DNA from: Bolinopsis microptera
Lineage: Eukaryota; Ctenophora; Tentaculata; Lobata; Bolinopsidae
Direction: 5' to 3'
Length of the DNA: 64,000 nt
Assembly: GCF_026151205.1 (NCBI RefSeq)
Contig: NC_087082.1
Coordinates: 5,215,908 to 5,279,907 of the forward strand
The position numbers and the translations under genes were made by a program. Each line of letters opens with the position of its first letter. The first letter of the stretch is position 1. Below the pieces are notes generated by a model. It was not told the DNA's origin. It made no database searches and was given only the letters and a program-made list of their open reading frames with translations. Shown here piece after piece: positions 46,601-51,048 of the stretch.

Positions 46601-47197
46601 TTAGAGTGATACAAATATTAAAGATATGAGTATTCAGTGAGAATGTCACTGATGTCATCAATAGCAAAAACTTCAAAGTTAGAGCAGTTTGCAACAGTAA
46701 CCTCGACTTTGGTGAGTTTGATTAGTTTTTCGCAGAGCTTAACAAGGTTGTCATCTTCAAGAGGAACACAAGCAATGGTTATCTCATTCCATACAACCTC
46801 CACCCCCTCTTCCATATCCATAGCCTGATACAGTGCATCTATACCCGGTACATCTGCAAGCTGAAATTTAGATAAATAGTAAACAAATATGTCGATAAAT
46901 TACGTACTAAAATTTGGATAAAATACAGGTCCTATTTAAACAGTTATATAATCATAATGATATGTAGACATCTTATTATCTACCCCTGCAACCGGACAAT
47001 TATTTTGGCGCTACATGCAAGTTTGCTTGTAAATCTAAAGTTAAAACCAATAGTTTAAAAGAAGAATCTTCTCTTGTCTTTAGTTATAAGGTATATAAAA
47101 CAATTACCCTGACATTCCTGCGATGCCATCTGCCACAGGGACTCTCTTCTTTGTATGCATCTTCTTCGTCAGATGTTATAGACCCCTCCAATGACAT
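6032..47197 (-). CDS. NRBP1: NRBP/Madm-type pseudokinase (nuclear receptor-binding protein), 13-exon model
   Basis: Thirteen minus-strand exons, all bounded by AG/GT and in mutually compatible phases, give an open 478-codon protein. It follows NRBP order: EESPCGRW and VPGID then MDMEEGVEVVWNE, kinase N-lobe (HPNLLKLYGSWY), TEYYSAGSL, LWKRWCRQILSA, then HGYVTADTVFIQHDGLIKLGS in place of the HRD and DFG motifs. CAPEY, SVDIYAFGILCLEIL and the C-terminal NRBP tail (ILCIKCQLN, later ALVDEIIQYGLLNKLDRD) follow. Loss of HRD Asp and DFG Asp is characteristic of this scaffold pseudokinase family, which works in protein trafficking, ubiquitin-ligase adaptor and growth signalling. NRBP proteins are usually about 500-570 aa. 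Exons are 47108-47197, 46702-46860, 46398-46585, 46114-46202, 45453-45506, 42840-42896, 42084-42149, 17849-17941, 17037-17206, 16740-16912, 15292-15364, 6511-6597 and 6032-6169. Exon borders are inferred from sequence, without transcripts. Confidence 0.88.
6191..6262. repeat. TTAGTTAA octanucleotide array in NRBP intron 12
   Basis: About nine near-perfect units, ending about 20 bp upstream of the exon 13 acceptor on the transcribed strand. Confidence 0.9.
6511..6597 (-). CDS. NRBP1: NRBP-like exon 12
   Basis: 29 codons, ILCIKCQLNPSAVSGNLHLK then LEFQMNDNM, aligning with NRBP VVLMQCNIESVEEG...LTLLLKLEDKLNR. Phase 0 at both ends, donor ATG/GTACGT. The acceptor CCCAG is preceded by a 480-bp CTAA array on the transcribed strand. 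Confidence 0.85.
6603..7086. repeat. TTAG tetranucleotide array adjoining the exon 12 acceptor
   Basis: About 480 bp of TTAG units with interspersed GCGAG and TATTTGGTGAG variants. On the transcribed strand it is CTAA repeated, so branch-point-like CTAAC recurs throughout, ending six bases before the acceptor AG of exon 12. Confidence 0.92.
7583..7641. repeat. Second TTAG array
   Basis: About 14 perfect TTAG units. The 500 bp between this and the larger array (7087-7582) resembles unique sequence; no gene recognised in it. Confidence 0.9.
7642..8455. other. Intron sequence between TTAG array and glutaminase 3' end
   Basis: AT-rich; nothing recognised. It presumably includes the glutaminase 3' UTR or downstream flank. 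Confidence 0.4.
8456..8706. repeat. Degenerate minisatellite 3' of glutaminase
   Basis: Imperfect units of roughly 30 bp built from CACGAAGTTCTGGGG and CTAAATATCAGGGG. It ends about 25 bp from the glutaminase stop codon, so it lies in the likely 3' UTR. Confidence 0.75.
8732..9391 (-). CDS. GLS: Glutaminase exon 3 with ankyrin repeats
   Basis: CCCCAG acceptor then VCISPDAVRNTLSLMSSCGM. Contains GLPAKSGVAG, WSPPLDE, two ankyrin repeats and a short tail ending ALC before the stop. Confidence 0.93.
   Translation of the reverse strand: MCISPDAVRNTLSLMSSCGMYDYSGEWTFDVGLPAKSGVAGSIFIVIPGVMGICVWSPPLDELGNSYKGILFAKKLIERYAFHSFDGVLGHLNKIDPRLQQNNESPEMELCNLLSAALSSDLVELHNQMGLGVDFNSTNYDERTALHLAVCAGNFQVIKYLIKTCGVDINPVDRWNSTPLDNADKGQLRDIVNYLKLNGGMRGSEVLQLRGKAEKPALC
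8732..11141 (-). CDS. GLS: Glutaminase (kidney type, ankyrin-containing), nested in NRBP intron 11
   Basis: Three exons (10297-11141, 9612-9885, 8732-9391) encode a GLS/GLS2-type phosphate-activated glutaminase, which hydrolyses glutamine to glutamate and ammonia in mitochondria. Seen in order: a four-helix N-terminal region (HLKRNGLRP), beta-lactamase-like glutaminase fold with catalytic SCSK (Ser-x-x-Lys), GKEPSGLGFN, HNPMINPGAI, GFSNATFLSE, DRNFAIGYYLKE, ANGGVCP, then CGMYD, GLPAKSGVAG and WSPPLDELGNS. Two ankyrin repeats follow (DERTALHLAVCAGN, DRWNSTPLD) and a stop at 8732. All junctions are in phase. The chosen ATG (SNMSKEDGSKK) is the only in-frame methionine in the first exon. No transit peptide is visible, so an upstream exon or start within 11.2-15.2 kb is likely. 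The gene is on the same strand as the enclosing NRBP gene. Confidence 0.9.
9425..9500. repeat. Short perfect-type hairpin in glutaminase intron 2
   Basis: Arms GTGTAGAGACTATAGATCTG and its complement flank a tiny loop near GACTCAGA, followed by a second small hairpin (TATCTCAGATTAAATCTGAG). A recent fold-back sequence between exons 2 and 3. Confidence 0.8.
9612..9885 (-). CDS. GLS: Glutaminase exon 2
   Basis: CTGCAG acceptor; YEYTEKMYKKMAGGEFVGFS through DRNFAIGYYLKE to NGGVCPTTEQ; donor CAG/GTACTG. 274 bp, phase 2 in and phase 0 out, consistent with exons on both sides. Confidence 0.92.
9886..10091. repeat. 30-bp minisatellite in glutaminase intron 1 carrying splice-site copies
   Basis: About seven units with CGTACCTGCAGTGTAGGTTA. 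On the transcribed strand three intronic units contain CTGCAG/GTACGC, an acceptor AG fused to a GT donor. The array begins exactly at the exon 2 acceptor, whose own sequence is CTGCAG/GTACG. Confidence 0.88.
10297..11141 (-). CDS. GLS: Glutaminase exon 1 (first recognisable)
   Basis: Carries the N-terminal domain and the first half of the catalytic domain, to HNPMINPGAI and SLAD. Donor AG/GTACGC. The 5' limit is uncertain: the frame stays open into a 15-bp tandem repeat at 11218-11405, which is unlikely to be protein. Confidence 0.85.
11218..11405. repeat. 15-bp minisatellite upstream of glutaminase exon 1
   Basis: About 12 units of CAACCTGTAACCGGG with point variants. All frames are open through it because the unit lacks stops and its length is a multiple of three. 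This generates cysteine/proline-rich or arginine-rich artefact peptides. Confidence 0.9.
11610..12075. other. Intronic or upstream stretch, nothing recognised
   Basis: AT-rich sequence without coding or RNA signals. The glutaminase promoter could lie in 11.4-12 kb but no core element is convincing. Confidence 0.35.
12076..12305. repeat. 20-bp tandem repeat, about 11 copies
   Basis: Near-identical units GTACATTGTACAAGCACTAT. Each contains the palindromic core TTGTACAA and only one or two substitutions occur in the array, so it is young. Open frames across it are artefacts. Confidence 0.95.
12310..13985. other. Intron 11 sequence without recognised features
   Basis: AT-rich DNA with no convincing exon, RNA gene or repeat structure. 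A CRE-like TGACGTCA occurs at about 13793 but in no evident promoter context. Confidence 0.4.
14200..14915. repeat. Three tandem copies of a 190-310 bp segment in NRBP intron 11
   Basis: Copies begin at about 14180, 14400 and 14717 with TCAAGAGGCTTGCATATAAT. The middle copy (about 310 bp) is complete. The first lacks an internal stretch of about 80 bp, and the third is cut after CATATATACTAGC. Divergence is very low. No gene match could be defended. Confidence 0.85.
15292..15364 (-). CDS. NRBP1: NRBP-like exon 11
   Basis: CCCTCAG acceptor; encodes an acidic linker EVSHEDDQEEIESGNRTGTE ending ETRL, matching the NRBP VETRK just before VVLMQC. Donor G/GTTAGT, phase 0. A 49-bp minisatellite starts immediately outside the acceptor. 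Confidence 0.75.
15365..16020. repeat. 49-bp minisatellite abutting NRBP exon 11 acceptor
   Basis: About 13 units containing GTTGCAGTTAGTTTATATGT and GGGGCAATC or GGGGCAACATC variants. The exon 11 acceptor tract (GATTGCCCCTCAG on the transcribed strand) is homologous to the unit's GATTGCCCCTAA, so the array seems to have grown from the 3' splice-site region. Confidence 0.92.
16740..16912 (-). CDS. NRBP1: NRBP-like exon 10
   Basis: Begins IPDLRIMCVNMLL after CTTCAG, matching NRBP VPSLKLLAAHC. The rest (FSVDNKPCSAF, LDIEKIEREI) is diverged. Donor AAA/GTAAGA; ends phase 2. Confidence 0.82.
17037..17206 (-). CDS. NRBP1: NRBP-like exon 9 (C-lobe end)
   Basis: Encodes LDDVKQAIASLEPHQQDLIN, LCMEYDGSKRPDAAYLL and ILHE, corresponding to NRBP AISSAIQLLEDPLQREFIQKC and RPTARELL. 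CCAG acceptor, GAG/GTGACC donor, ends phase 0. Confidence 0.88.
17849..17941 (-). CDS. NRBP1: NRBP-like exon 8 (DIYAFG segment)
   Basis: TTGTTTCAG acceptor, then ADVTQATKIQRPHSVDIYAF and GILCLEILCDL, equivalent to NRBP VTTAVDIYSFGMCALEM. The first two bases complete a codon whose first base is in the exon 24 kb upstream. Donor A/GTGAGT; ends phase 1. Confidence 0.9.
17942..18430. repeat. Intron 7 start (transcript-downstream end) with a short roughly 31-bp repeat
   Basis: Four near copies of a unit containing TTGGTAGCAAGTGACAGTGC at about 18131-18236. The remainder is AT-rich and unremarkable. Confidence 0.75.
18440..23145. repeat. 4.7-kb satellite-like array of an 11-bp unit
   Basis: Unit TTATATTACTG. 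A homogeneous core at about 19.85-22.45 kb is flanked by increasingly degenerate units with indels on both sides. The plus strand of the unit has no stop codon in any frame, so very long leucine/tyrosine/isoleucine-rich frames appear. They have no protein character and are rejected as genes. Confidence 0.97.
23485..23670. repeat. Degenerate minisatellite with ACACAGCTATCACA motif
   Basis: About seven loose copies of CACAGCTATCACAnTGTTCA. The neighbouring 23.15-24.6 kb contains nothing else recognisable. Confidence 0.7.
25575..25800 (+). repeat. GTCTCC tract plus flank, left half of an inner inverted repeat
   Basis: About 20 loose GTCTCC/GTCTCGT units followed by TTTTTGAATTCGATTGTTTG and GGGCTCGGG. 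The same module is inverted at about 27620-27865. Confidence 0.75.
25826..25999 (+). mobile_element. MITE-like element with CAGGAGGAGC ends, copy 1
   Basis: Begins CAGGAGGAGCAAAGTGCAAA and ends GTGCTCCTCCTG, with internal CTGCTACAAA subrepeats and a GCGCCCACGCATT block. A second, longer copy lies at 56036-56296. CAG ends with subterminal short repeats resemble hAT-type MITEs, but no target duplication is evident. Confidence 0.65.
27386..27593 (-). repeat. Dispersed repeat family A, long copy
   Basis: Minus-strand copy with both ends of the family (GTATCACGTCGTGACC and GGGTCATACAACGTATGAC). Its longer middle includes a GCGGCGCTCAGCCTGTCATT block, which is shared with about 4250-4290 and 27000. 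Confidence 0.6.
27620..27865 (-). repeat. GGAGAC tract plus flank, right half of the inner inverted repeat
   Basis: Inverted counterpart of 25575-25800: CAATCGAATTCAAAAAAGG followed by about 22 GGAGAC units. Confidence 0.75.
28100..29620. repeat. 1.5-kb pyrimidine-biased tract, CCTTGTGT/CCTTGTCT then CTTCTC repeats
   Basis: The first half is built of CCTTGTCT and CCTTGTGT variants. The second half (about 28870-29620) is nearly pure CTTCTC on the plus strand, i.e. a homopurine-homopyrimidine duplex of about 750 bp. Long serine/leucine/phenylalanine or lysine/glutamate/arginine frames through it are repeat artefacts. Confidence 0.95.
30199..31503. repeat. 1.3-kb imperfect palindrome, arms of about 650 bp
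   Basis: Centre near 30850. Matching landmarks are GCAATATGTACCCTAAAATG (about 30773) with its complement ending about 30927; TTATTGGCGAAACTGATTTT with its complement near 31060; and GGAGGGCCACGCC near 30320 with GGCGTGGGCCCTCC near 31370. The arms are diverged, so it is not freshly made. No ORF spans it. Confidence 0.75.
32790..33140. repeat. Palindromic MITE-like element, arms of about 170 bp
   Basis: The two arms meet near 32968 (TCGAGATGGCCAAGG / CCTGGCCATCTCGAAG) and extend to AATATATATTAGACATTTTA on the left and its complement on the right. A third CTGGCCATCTCGGAAGTGAT piece lies at 33320. Confidence 0.8.
33205..33345 (+). mobile_element. tRNA-derived SINE-like relic
   Basis: TAGCCTCATTTGGTAGAGCA resembles a tRNA D-arm/A-box, followed by a GAGA...TCTC stem and GGTTCTGGGATC, a degenerate B-box. 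The 3' part is shared in part with the adjacent palindromic element (GGCCTGGCCATCTCGG). It does not fold as a full tRNA, so a SINE head or tRNA relic is the best reading. Confidence 0.4.
33400..36190. other. Anomalous G/T- and purine-rich segment, no recognised gene
   Basis: The plus strand is strongly enriched in G and in GAGAG, TGTG and CGCGCG words, with few C runs, unlike the flanking AT-rich DNA. Several minus-strand frames stay open for 60-190 codons, but their Ser/Thr/His/Leu-rich products show no family or exon structure. Sharp composition change near 36.2 kb. Confidence 0.5.
36200..37870. other. Intron 7 sequence, nothing recognised
   Basis: AT-rich; a small palindrome GTACAATGTACATTGTAC near 36916 and a duplicated ACCTTATATGGTAGTGTAAC at about 37350-37408 are the only structures noted. 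Confidence 0.4.
37881..39335. repeat. 18-bp minisatellite, about 75 copies with higher-order structure
   Basis: Units GTGGCACCTAGTATAGTT and GTGGCACATAGTATAGTT alternate in irregular blocks. They are punctuated by a GCTCAGCTAGTTGTAGCTGA insert that becomes regularly spaced toward 39.3 kb. Because 18 is a multiple of three, open frames on both strands are artefacts. Confidence 0.96.
39892..40309. repeat. 16-bp minisatellite, about 26 copies
   Basis: Unit TAGTCCGGATATTATC with CCCGG and CCAGA variants. The array resumes for two units at 40914-40940 after an insertion. Confidence 0.95.
40310..40913. mobile_element. 604-bp hAT-like MITE inserted in the 16-bp array
   Basis: Perfect 18-bp terminal inverted repeats CCCAGGTCAATATCATTA / TAATGATATTGACCTGGG, with weaker inverted similarity further in (TATACGACATATTT). 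The 8-bp sequence GTCCGAAT is present on both sides (40302-40309 and 40914-40921), as expected for hAT insertion. No transposase is encoded. A caveat is that the host is a tandem array, so flanks can match by chance register. Confidence 0.8.
40922..41950. other. Intron 7 sequence, nothing recognised
   Basis: AT-rich, with a T run near 40975-40994; no coding or structural features. Confidence 0.4.
41955..42060. repeat. 21-bp minisatellite beside NRBP exon 7 donor, 5 copies
   Basis: Five perfect units containing ACCATAGCAACGCGGCCAGT. It begins about 25 bp downstream of the exon 7 donor on the transcribed strand. Confidence 0.95.
42084..42149 (-). CDS. NRBP1: NRBP-like exon 7, predicted cassette
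   Basis: 66 bp, phase 1 at both ends, with TTTCAG acceptor and G/GTAAGT donor. Encodes RKTRSLESMSNLLALVSEL. Skipping exons 6 and 7 joins CAPEY directly to ADVTQ in frame, as in other NRBPs. A 21-bp minisatellite begins about 25 bp beyond the donor. Confidence 0.65.
42305..42700. repeat. 23-bp minisatellite between NRBP exons 6 and 7, about 17 copies
   Basis: Units built of ACTGGTTACTAGGTGTGACA and ACTGGTTACTAAGCGTTACA variants arranged in blocks. Confidence 0.93.
42840..42896 (-). CDS. NRBP1: NRBP-like exon 6, predicted cassette
   Basis: 57 bp, phase 1 at both ends, with TTTTCAG acceptor and A/GTAAGT donor. Encodes QKMVHRRSSSVDGKKSSN, rich in Arg-Ser that looks like a basophilic kinase site. 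It has no counterpart in the NRBP1 sequence I recall, so it may be skipped in some transcripts. Confidence 0.65.
42900..43430. other. Intron 5 sequence, nothing recognised
   Basis: AT-rich; no features other than the exon 6 acceptor at its left edge. Confidence 0.4.
43432..45110. repeat. 34-bp minisatellite, about 49 copies with higher-order pattern
   Basis: Units contain GTGTAGAAACCTCTACTATA and GTCTATACTCAATA. Variant units (GTGTATAAACC, GTAGAAATCTC, GTAGAAGCC/CTAATATAG) recur in the same order near 43870, 44110 and 44555, showing block duplication of several units. Each unit contains a small inverted repeat, TAGAGGTTTCTACAC against CTATAGT...ACTATAG. Confidence 0.96.
45453..45506 (-). CDS. 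NRBP1: NRBP-like exon 5 (APE motif)
   Basis: Encodes CSRTHRQRHRHYCAPEY, matching the NRBP FFAPEY block. Donor G/GTATGT. 54 bp, phase 1 at both ends. An alternative acceptor three bases upstream (start at 45509) would also keep the frame. The 34-bp minisatellite of 43.4-45.1 kb lies in the following intron. Confidence 0.75.
46114..46202 (-). CDS. NRBP1: NRBP-like exon 4 (pseudo-catalytic loop)
   Basis: Encodes SYLHSKEITHGYVTADTVFI and QHDGLIKLGS. The HRD aspartate is replaced (HGYVTAD) and DFG is replaced by LGS, as in NRBP (HGNLTCD and IGS). Strong acceptor and GTAAGT donor; ends phase 1. Confidence 0.92.
46398..46585 (-). CDS. NRBP1: NRBP-like exon 3 (kinase-like N-lobe and helix E)
   Basis: Encodes HPNLLKLYGSWYNKEQSKVV, TEYYSAGSL and ETLWKRWCRQILSAV. 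Corresponds to human NRBP1 EYMSSGSL and AWKRWCTQILSAL. Starts phase 0, ends with two bases of a split Ser codon. Confidence 0.9.
46702..46860 (-). CDS. NRBP1: NRBP-like exon 2
   Basis: Acceptor TTTCAG, then LADVPGIDALYQAMDMEEG and VEVVWNE; conserved in NRBP. 53 codons, phase 0 at both ends. The donor GAG/GTTACT is not strong but gives KVE joined to HPNLLKLY, matching the NRBP LEHLNIVKF block. Confidence 0.85.
47108..47197 (-). CDS. NRBP1: NRBP-like exon 1 (start codon)
   Basis: Thirty codons from ATG (MSLEGSITSDEEDAYK...) to a donor GTAATT. It contains EESPCGRW, the conserved NRBP N-terminal motif. Ends in phase 0. An upstream in-frame ATG was not needed. Confidence 0.85.
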
Positions 47198-47606
47198 GAT
47201 GTCACAAAATTGCCATTATAATACTATGTAACTGGGAGATAGGCTATGTTAATGTAACTGACGGTTGTATCTAGTCTTTTGCCCATATCAAAAGTATTCA
47301 AACAATATACACATAATATCAGTCATCCAATGACCATATATACCAGGGGTAAACTCTTGAAATTATTCAGAATATTCTATGAATTGAATGAGCTGGAACA
47401 ACTTAGCTCAAATTGTTAATTAAGCGTTTGGGTTTTCTGTACAGGCAAAACCATTCCTTACAACCGAATCAACAGACAGCATGTATCTTTTCCTATTTGC
47501 TTACTTTTAATACTTTCAACACTACTATATAACAAATAATTTGAGGTATGTCCAATGAACTCATGTCACCTAAAATGTCACCTAATTTGGCTTTCTAATT
47601 CCTAAT
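47198..47606. promoter_or_regulatory. Presumed NRBP 5' flank, shared with the retroelement 5' side
   Basis: Only 409 bp separate the NRBP start codon from the divergently oriented PHD-RT ORF. The stretch should hold the NRBP 5' UTR or promoter unless further non-coding exons lie upstream. It also contains the 25-bp match to 3446-3470 at 47295-47319. No TATA box or initiator can be assigned. Confidence 0.4.
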
Positions 47607-50600
47607 ATGTCTTCCTCAATTCCTAATGACAAGAAACCATTCACATCTTCTTCAAGGTACGGACTTCGACATCACATCAGACCAGAAAAACCCTTATCAA
47701 TTAAAACTCAAGTCAGATCAGAAAATCCTTTGTCAATTAAACGTCAAGTCAGATTAGAAAAACCCTTGTCAAATAAATCTCAATCCCAAGTAGTAGACTC
47801 AGTAAAAGTAGTAGAAACATATCATTCTGTTGAAGTAGGAACTTCTAACAATCATAGCCCAGTTGAGGCTCCAATCAGAAATGGAAGCAACCCTGATGCC
47901 CCTTCTGTTGTGTATCCATGTGGTAAATGCTCTCATGATGTCACCGGCTTCGAATGCGTTAAGTGTGATGGTCCCTGTGAAAAATGGTATCATACTAAGT
48001 GTTGTATGCACAAAAAAACTTTTGAAAAACTTGGGCAACACTCAGAAGTAATGTGGGTATGTAAGAATTGTAAGGCCCTAGAGAAGAAACCGGCTAAGCT
48101 AGTTAAAGTAGTTAAATGGGGTAATTATGCTTCTTTAAGTGAGATATCCAATGCTGCTGATTTAGCCTACAGTGAAATTATGAAATGGACCAAGAACATG
48201 TTCCTAGTGCCACGGGGCAAAGTGGGCAACGCCTTCATTTTTGAAGTAAGCAGATTACTCAACCTGTTTAATGACAAGACAGAATGGGAGAGTATAGCGT
48301 TGAGATTACTATTTATCTTCATTCCTATGATGCTGCAAAAACCATCTAAAAACTCTCGTGCAAAGGATCACAACATCTATCTTGATAAAAGGCTCAAGTT
48401 ATGGAAAGTTGGGGACTTGAACGCTATAATCAGTGAAGGGTGTGAGATTCAGAAACGACTTGAAGAAACACGTAAAGCCCAGGAGAGATCCCTTGCTACC
48501 AAGTTTGCACAGCTCATGATCCATGGCAAAGTCTCAGCAGCAACCAGTCTCATAAATCGTCAAAGTGGTGGACTGTTGGATGTTGATGAAACGGTTATTG
48601 GACAGCTAAAGGAAAAGCATCCCTCTGCTATGAATGCAGCAGATGAAATTTTGATCACAGGTAACAAAGTGGCAGTCGAAGAAGTTATCTTTGAAGCCAT
48701 CGATTCAATGTTAGTGAAAAAGGCTGCTAAGCTGACATCAGGATCAGGTGGACCAACACTAGTAGATTCAGAGTGCTGGCAGCACATCCTGTGTTGTAGT
48801 GCATTTAGTAAATCCCAAGAGCTTGTCGCTGAAGCAATTGCCAGATTAGCCAGGCGTGTATGTACTGAAGATGTAGATTTCAAATCAATAGCAGTGCTCA
48901 CAGCTGGTAGGCTTGTCCCCTTAGATAAATGTCCAGGCCTAAGACCAATTGGTATTGGTGAGATCCTGAGACGGATTATTGGGAAGTGTGTGATGATGGT
49001 ATTAAAAAAAGATGTTCAGAAGAATGCTGGACCACTTCAAACATGTGCAGGCCATGAAGGGGGGATCGAGGCAGCAATACATGCTATGGCAGAGGTGCAC
49101 GATGATGAGGACACGGAAGCCATTTTGTTAGTGGATGCTTCCAACGCATTCAACGCTCTCAATAGGACTGCTGCTACCAACAACATGCAGTATGTTTGCC
49201 CACCACTTGCTAAATATTTTGAGAACACCTACAGAGAACCAACAGACCTTTATGTGGCAAACAGCAAGGGAGTGATCATCAAGAGCTGCGAAGGTTTCAC
49301 TCAAGGAGACAATATTGCCACTGGTGGATATGCTCTTAGCACCAAGCCACTTATCGACCGCCTGAGAAACATCATCAAACAGGTGTGGTTTGCCGATGAT
49401 AGTGCTGCTGGAGGGAAATTGGAGGCAGTGTATAAGTGGTGGAAGGAGTTGCTCCAAGTTGGACCTAAGTATGGTTATTTTCCTAACCCATCTAAAAGCA
49501 TTCTAGTAGTGAAGGACCCTCAGATGATCGACCAGGCCAAGGCATTGTTTGGAGAGTTCAATATGCAAATAACATCAGGCACAAGGCATCTTGGTGCAGT
49601 ACTTGGCAATACAGGTGTCAAAGATCAGTACATTGCCGATAAGGTCCAAGGGTGGTGCGAAGACATCAAGATGCTAGCTGATATTGCAGAATCTGAGCCT
49701 CAAGCAGCCTATTCAGCCTACATCTCTGGCATACAACACCGATGGAAGTTTGTTCAAAGGACTGTTCCTCATATCTCTGAAGCCATGGAGCCGCTAGAAC
49801 ATGAAATAAGACAAAAGCTTCTGCCAAAGATGCTGGGCAGGGAGATTTCAGACTTAGAGAGGGACGTGTTAAGTCTACCAATAAGATTGGGAGGATTGGG
49901 CATTGGTAAACCCCACGAGGAATGCCAGTCTGAGTACACAGCTTCCAAGCTACTCACCACCGAGCTTACAAAGGCAATAGTGGACCAACAGGAAGTTTAC
50001 ACTGCATCCAGTAACCTCACCAAATCAGGGAAAGAAATGATAAAAAATTTGAAGAATTCCGAGCTCCAAGCCAAGTTTAACGCTATAGCTGAAAGATGTG
50101 GCACCTCCTCTAAGAGAGCACTACTAACAGCAAGAGAAAAGGGAGCGTCCAGTTGGCTTAACACATTGCCACTTCAGCAGTATGGCTACACTCTGAACAA
50201 AGAGGAGTTTCGAGACAGTGTCTGCTTACGCTACAGTTGGTGGATACCAAACACTCCCATCACCTGTGGATGTGGGAAAACAAGTGATCTTGACCACCTT
50301 CTCACCTGTAAGCTAGGGGGCTACGTGATAATGACCCACAACAACATCAGAGACACAATGGCAAATCTACTTCGTGAGGTATGTCATGATGTAAAAGTTG
50401 AACCCCAGCTACAGAAGGTGAATGAGGGTGACTGCCTCAACCCCAAGACTATAACAGGTGACCAAGCTCGGCTTGATGTATCTGCTAGAGGAGTTTGGAC
50501 TCCATTTGATAAGACCTTTCTTGACATAAGGGTTTCACACCCCAATTGCTTATCAAACAGGACAAAAACTCTTCAAGAAGTATACGAAGAGAACGAGAAA

Positions 50601-50918
50601 GAGAAGAAGGACGAGTACTTGGAGAGAGTGTTGAATGTGGAGAAGGCTACCTTCACCCCGGCTGTATTCCTCACATCTGGAGGAATGTCTAAAGAGTGTA
50701 AGCAGTTCGTCAACAGAGTAGCAGACCTCATTGCAAGAAAAAGGAAGGAAAGGTACTGCGATGTAGTAAGACACGTGAGAACTAGGATAAGATTTGCAAT
50801 GTTGAGAACAACTCTTATTGCTCTACGAGGGTACCGAGGAAAGAAGGTGGACACCAAACGTGAGATTCAGCTATCAGAAGTTTCATACAACCCCATCCCT
50901 GCCCCTATAATGGAGTAG
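47607..50918 (+). CDS. PHD finger-reverse transcriptase-nuclease polyprotein of a non-LTR-type retroelement
   Basis: An uninterrupted 1,103-codon ORF. Residues about 98-155 form a PHD-type zinc finger (PCGKC, FECVKC, CEKWYHTKCC, WVCKNC). Residues about 450-680 form a reverse transcriptase: palm motif A VDASNAFNALNR near 508, EGFTQGDN near 555, catalytic FADD near 595, and RHLGAVLGN thumb-proximal motif. Residues about 885-915 form a Cys/His cluster (CGCGKTSDLDHLLTC). The C-terminal block (ARLDVSARGVW, KTFLDIRVSHP) has the spacing of a PD-(D/E)XK-like nuclease. The architecture matches abundant repeats I recall from cnidarian and other invertebrate genomes; I cannot name the clade with certainty. 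No AP-endonuclease domain. The intact frame suggests recent activity. Confidence 0.85.
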   Translation: MSSSIPNDKKPFTSSSRYGLRHHIRPEKPLSIKTQVRSENPLSIKRQVRLEKPLSNKSQSQVVDSVKVVETYHSVEVGTSNNHSPVEAPIRNGSNPDAPSVVYPCGKCSHDVTGFECVKCDGPCEKWYHTKCCMHKKTFEKLGQHSEVMWVCKNCKALEKKPAKLVKVVKWGNYASLSEISNAADLAYSEIMKWTKNMFLVPRGKVGNAFIFEVSRLLNLFNDKTEWESIALRLLFIFIPMMLQKPSKNSRAKDHNIYLDKRLKLWKVGDLNAIISEGCEIQKRLEETRKAQERSLATKFAQLMIHGKVSAATSLINRQSGGLLDVDETVIGQLKEKHPSAMNAADEILITGNKVAVEEVIFEAIDSMLVKKAAKLTSGSGGPTLVDSECWQHILCCSAFSKSQELVAEAIARLARRVCTEDVDFKSIAVLTAGRLVPLDKCPGLRPIGIGEILRRIIGKCVMMVLKKDVQKNAGPLQTCAGHEGGIEAAIHAMAEVHDDEDTEAILLVDASNAFNALNRTAATNNMQYVCPPLAKYFENTYREPTDLYVANSKGVIIKSCEGFTQGDNIATGGYALSTKPLIDRLRNIIKQVWFADDSAAGGKLEAVYKWWKELLQVGPKYGYFPNPSKSILVVKDPQMIDQAKALFGEFNMQITSGTRHLGAVLGNTGVKDQYIADKVQGWCEDIKMLADIAESEPQAAYSAYISGIQHRWKFVQRTVPHISEAMEPLEHEIRQKLLPKMLGREISDLERDVLSLPIRLGGLGIGKPHEECQSEYTASKLLTTELTKAIVDQQEVYTASSNLTKSGKEMIKNLKNSELQAKFNAIAERCGTSSKRALLTAREKGASSWLNTLPLQQYGYTLNKEEFRDSVCLRYSWWIPNTPITCGCGKTSDLDHLLTCKLGGYVIMTHNNIRDTMANLLREVCHDVKVEPQLQKVNEGDCLNPKTITGDQARLDVSARGVWTPFDKTFLDIRVSHPNCLSNRTKTLQEVYEENEKEKKDEYLERVLNVEKATFTPAVFLTSGGMSKECKQFVNRVADLIARKRKERYCDVVRHVRTRIRFAMLRTTLIALRGYRGKKVDTKREIQLSEVSYNPIPAPIME

Positions 50919-51048
50919 ATCATGTGTTTTGTTAAAATGTTTTTGAAAAAATTATTAGTAGCAATGAATTGTGCTCTGCCAATTGCAACACTTAAAATTT
51001 GATTGTGCTCTGCCAATTGCATCACTTGATTTAATTGAATGTATATAT
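50919..51048 (+). mobile_element. 3' UTR of the PHD-RT element with a direct repeat
   Basis: ATTGTGCTCTGCCAATTGCA occurs twice (50968 and 51002), 34 bp apart, followed by TATATATATACTTG. A short duplicated 3' end is common in non-LTR elements and may be recognised by the reverse transcriptase. The exact 3' end is unclear because a Penelope-like copy abuts here. Confidence 0.6.
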
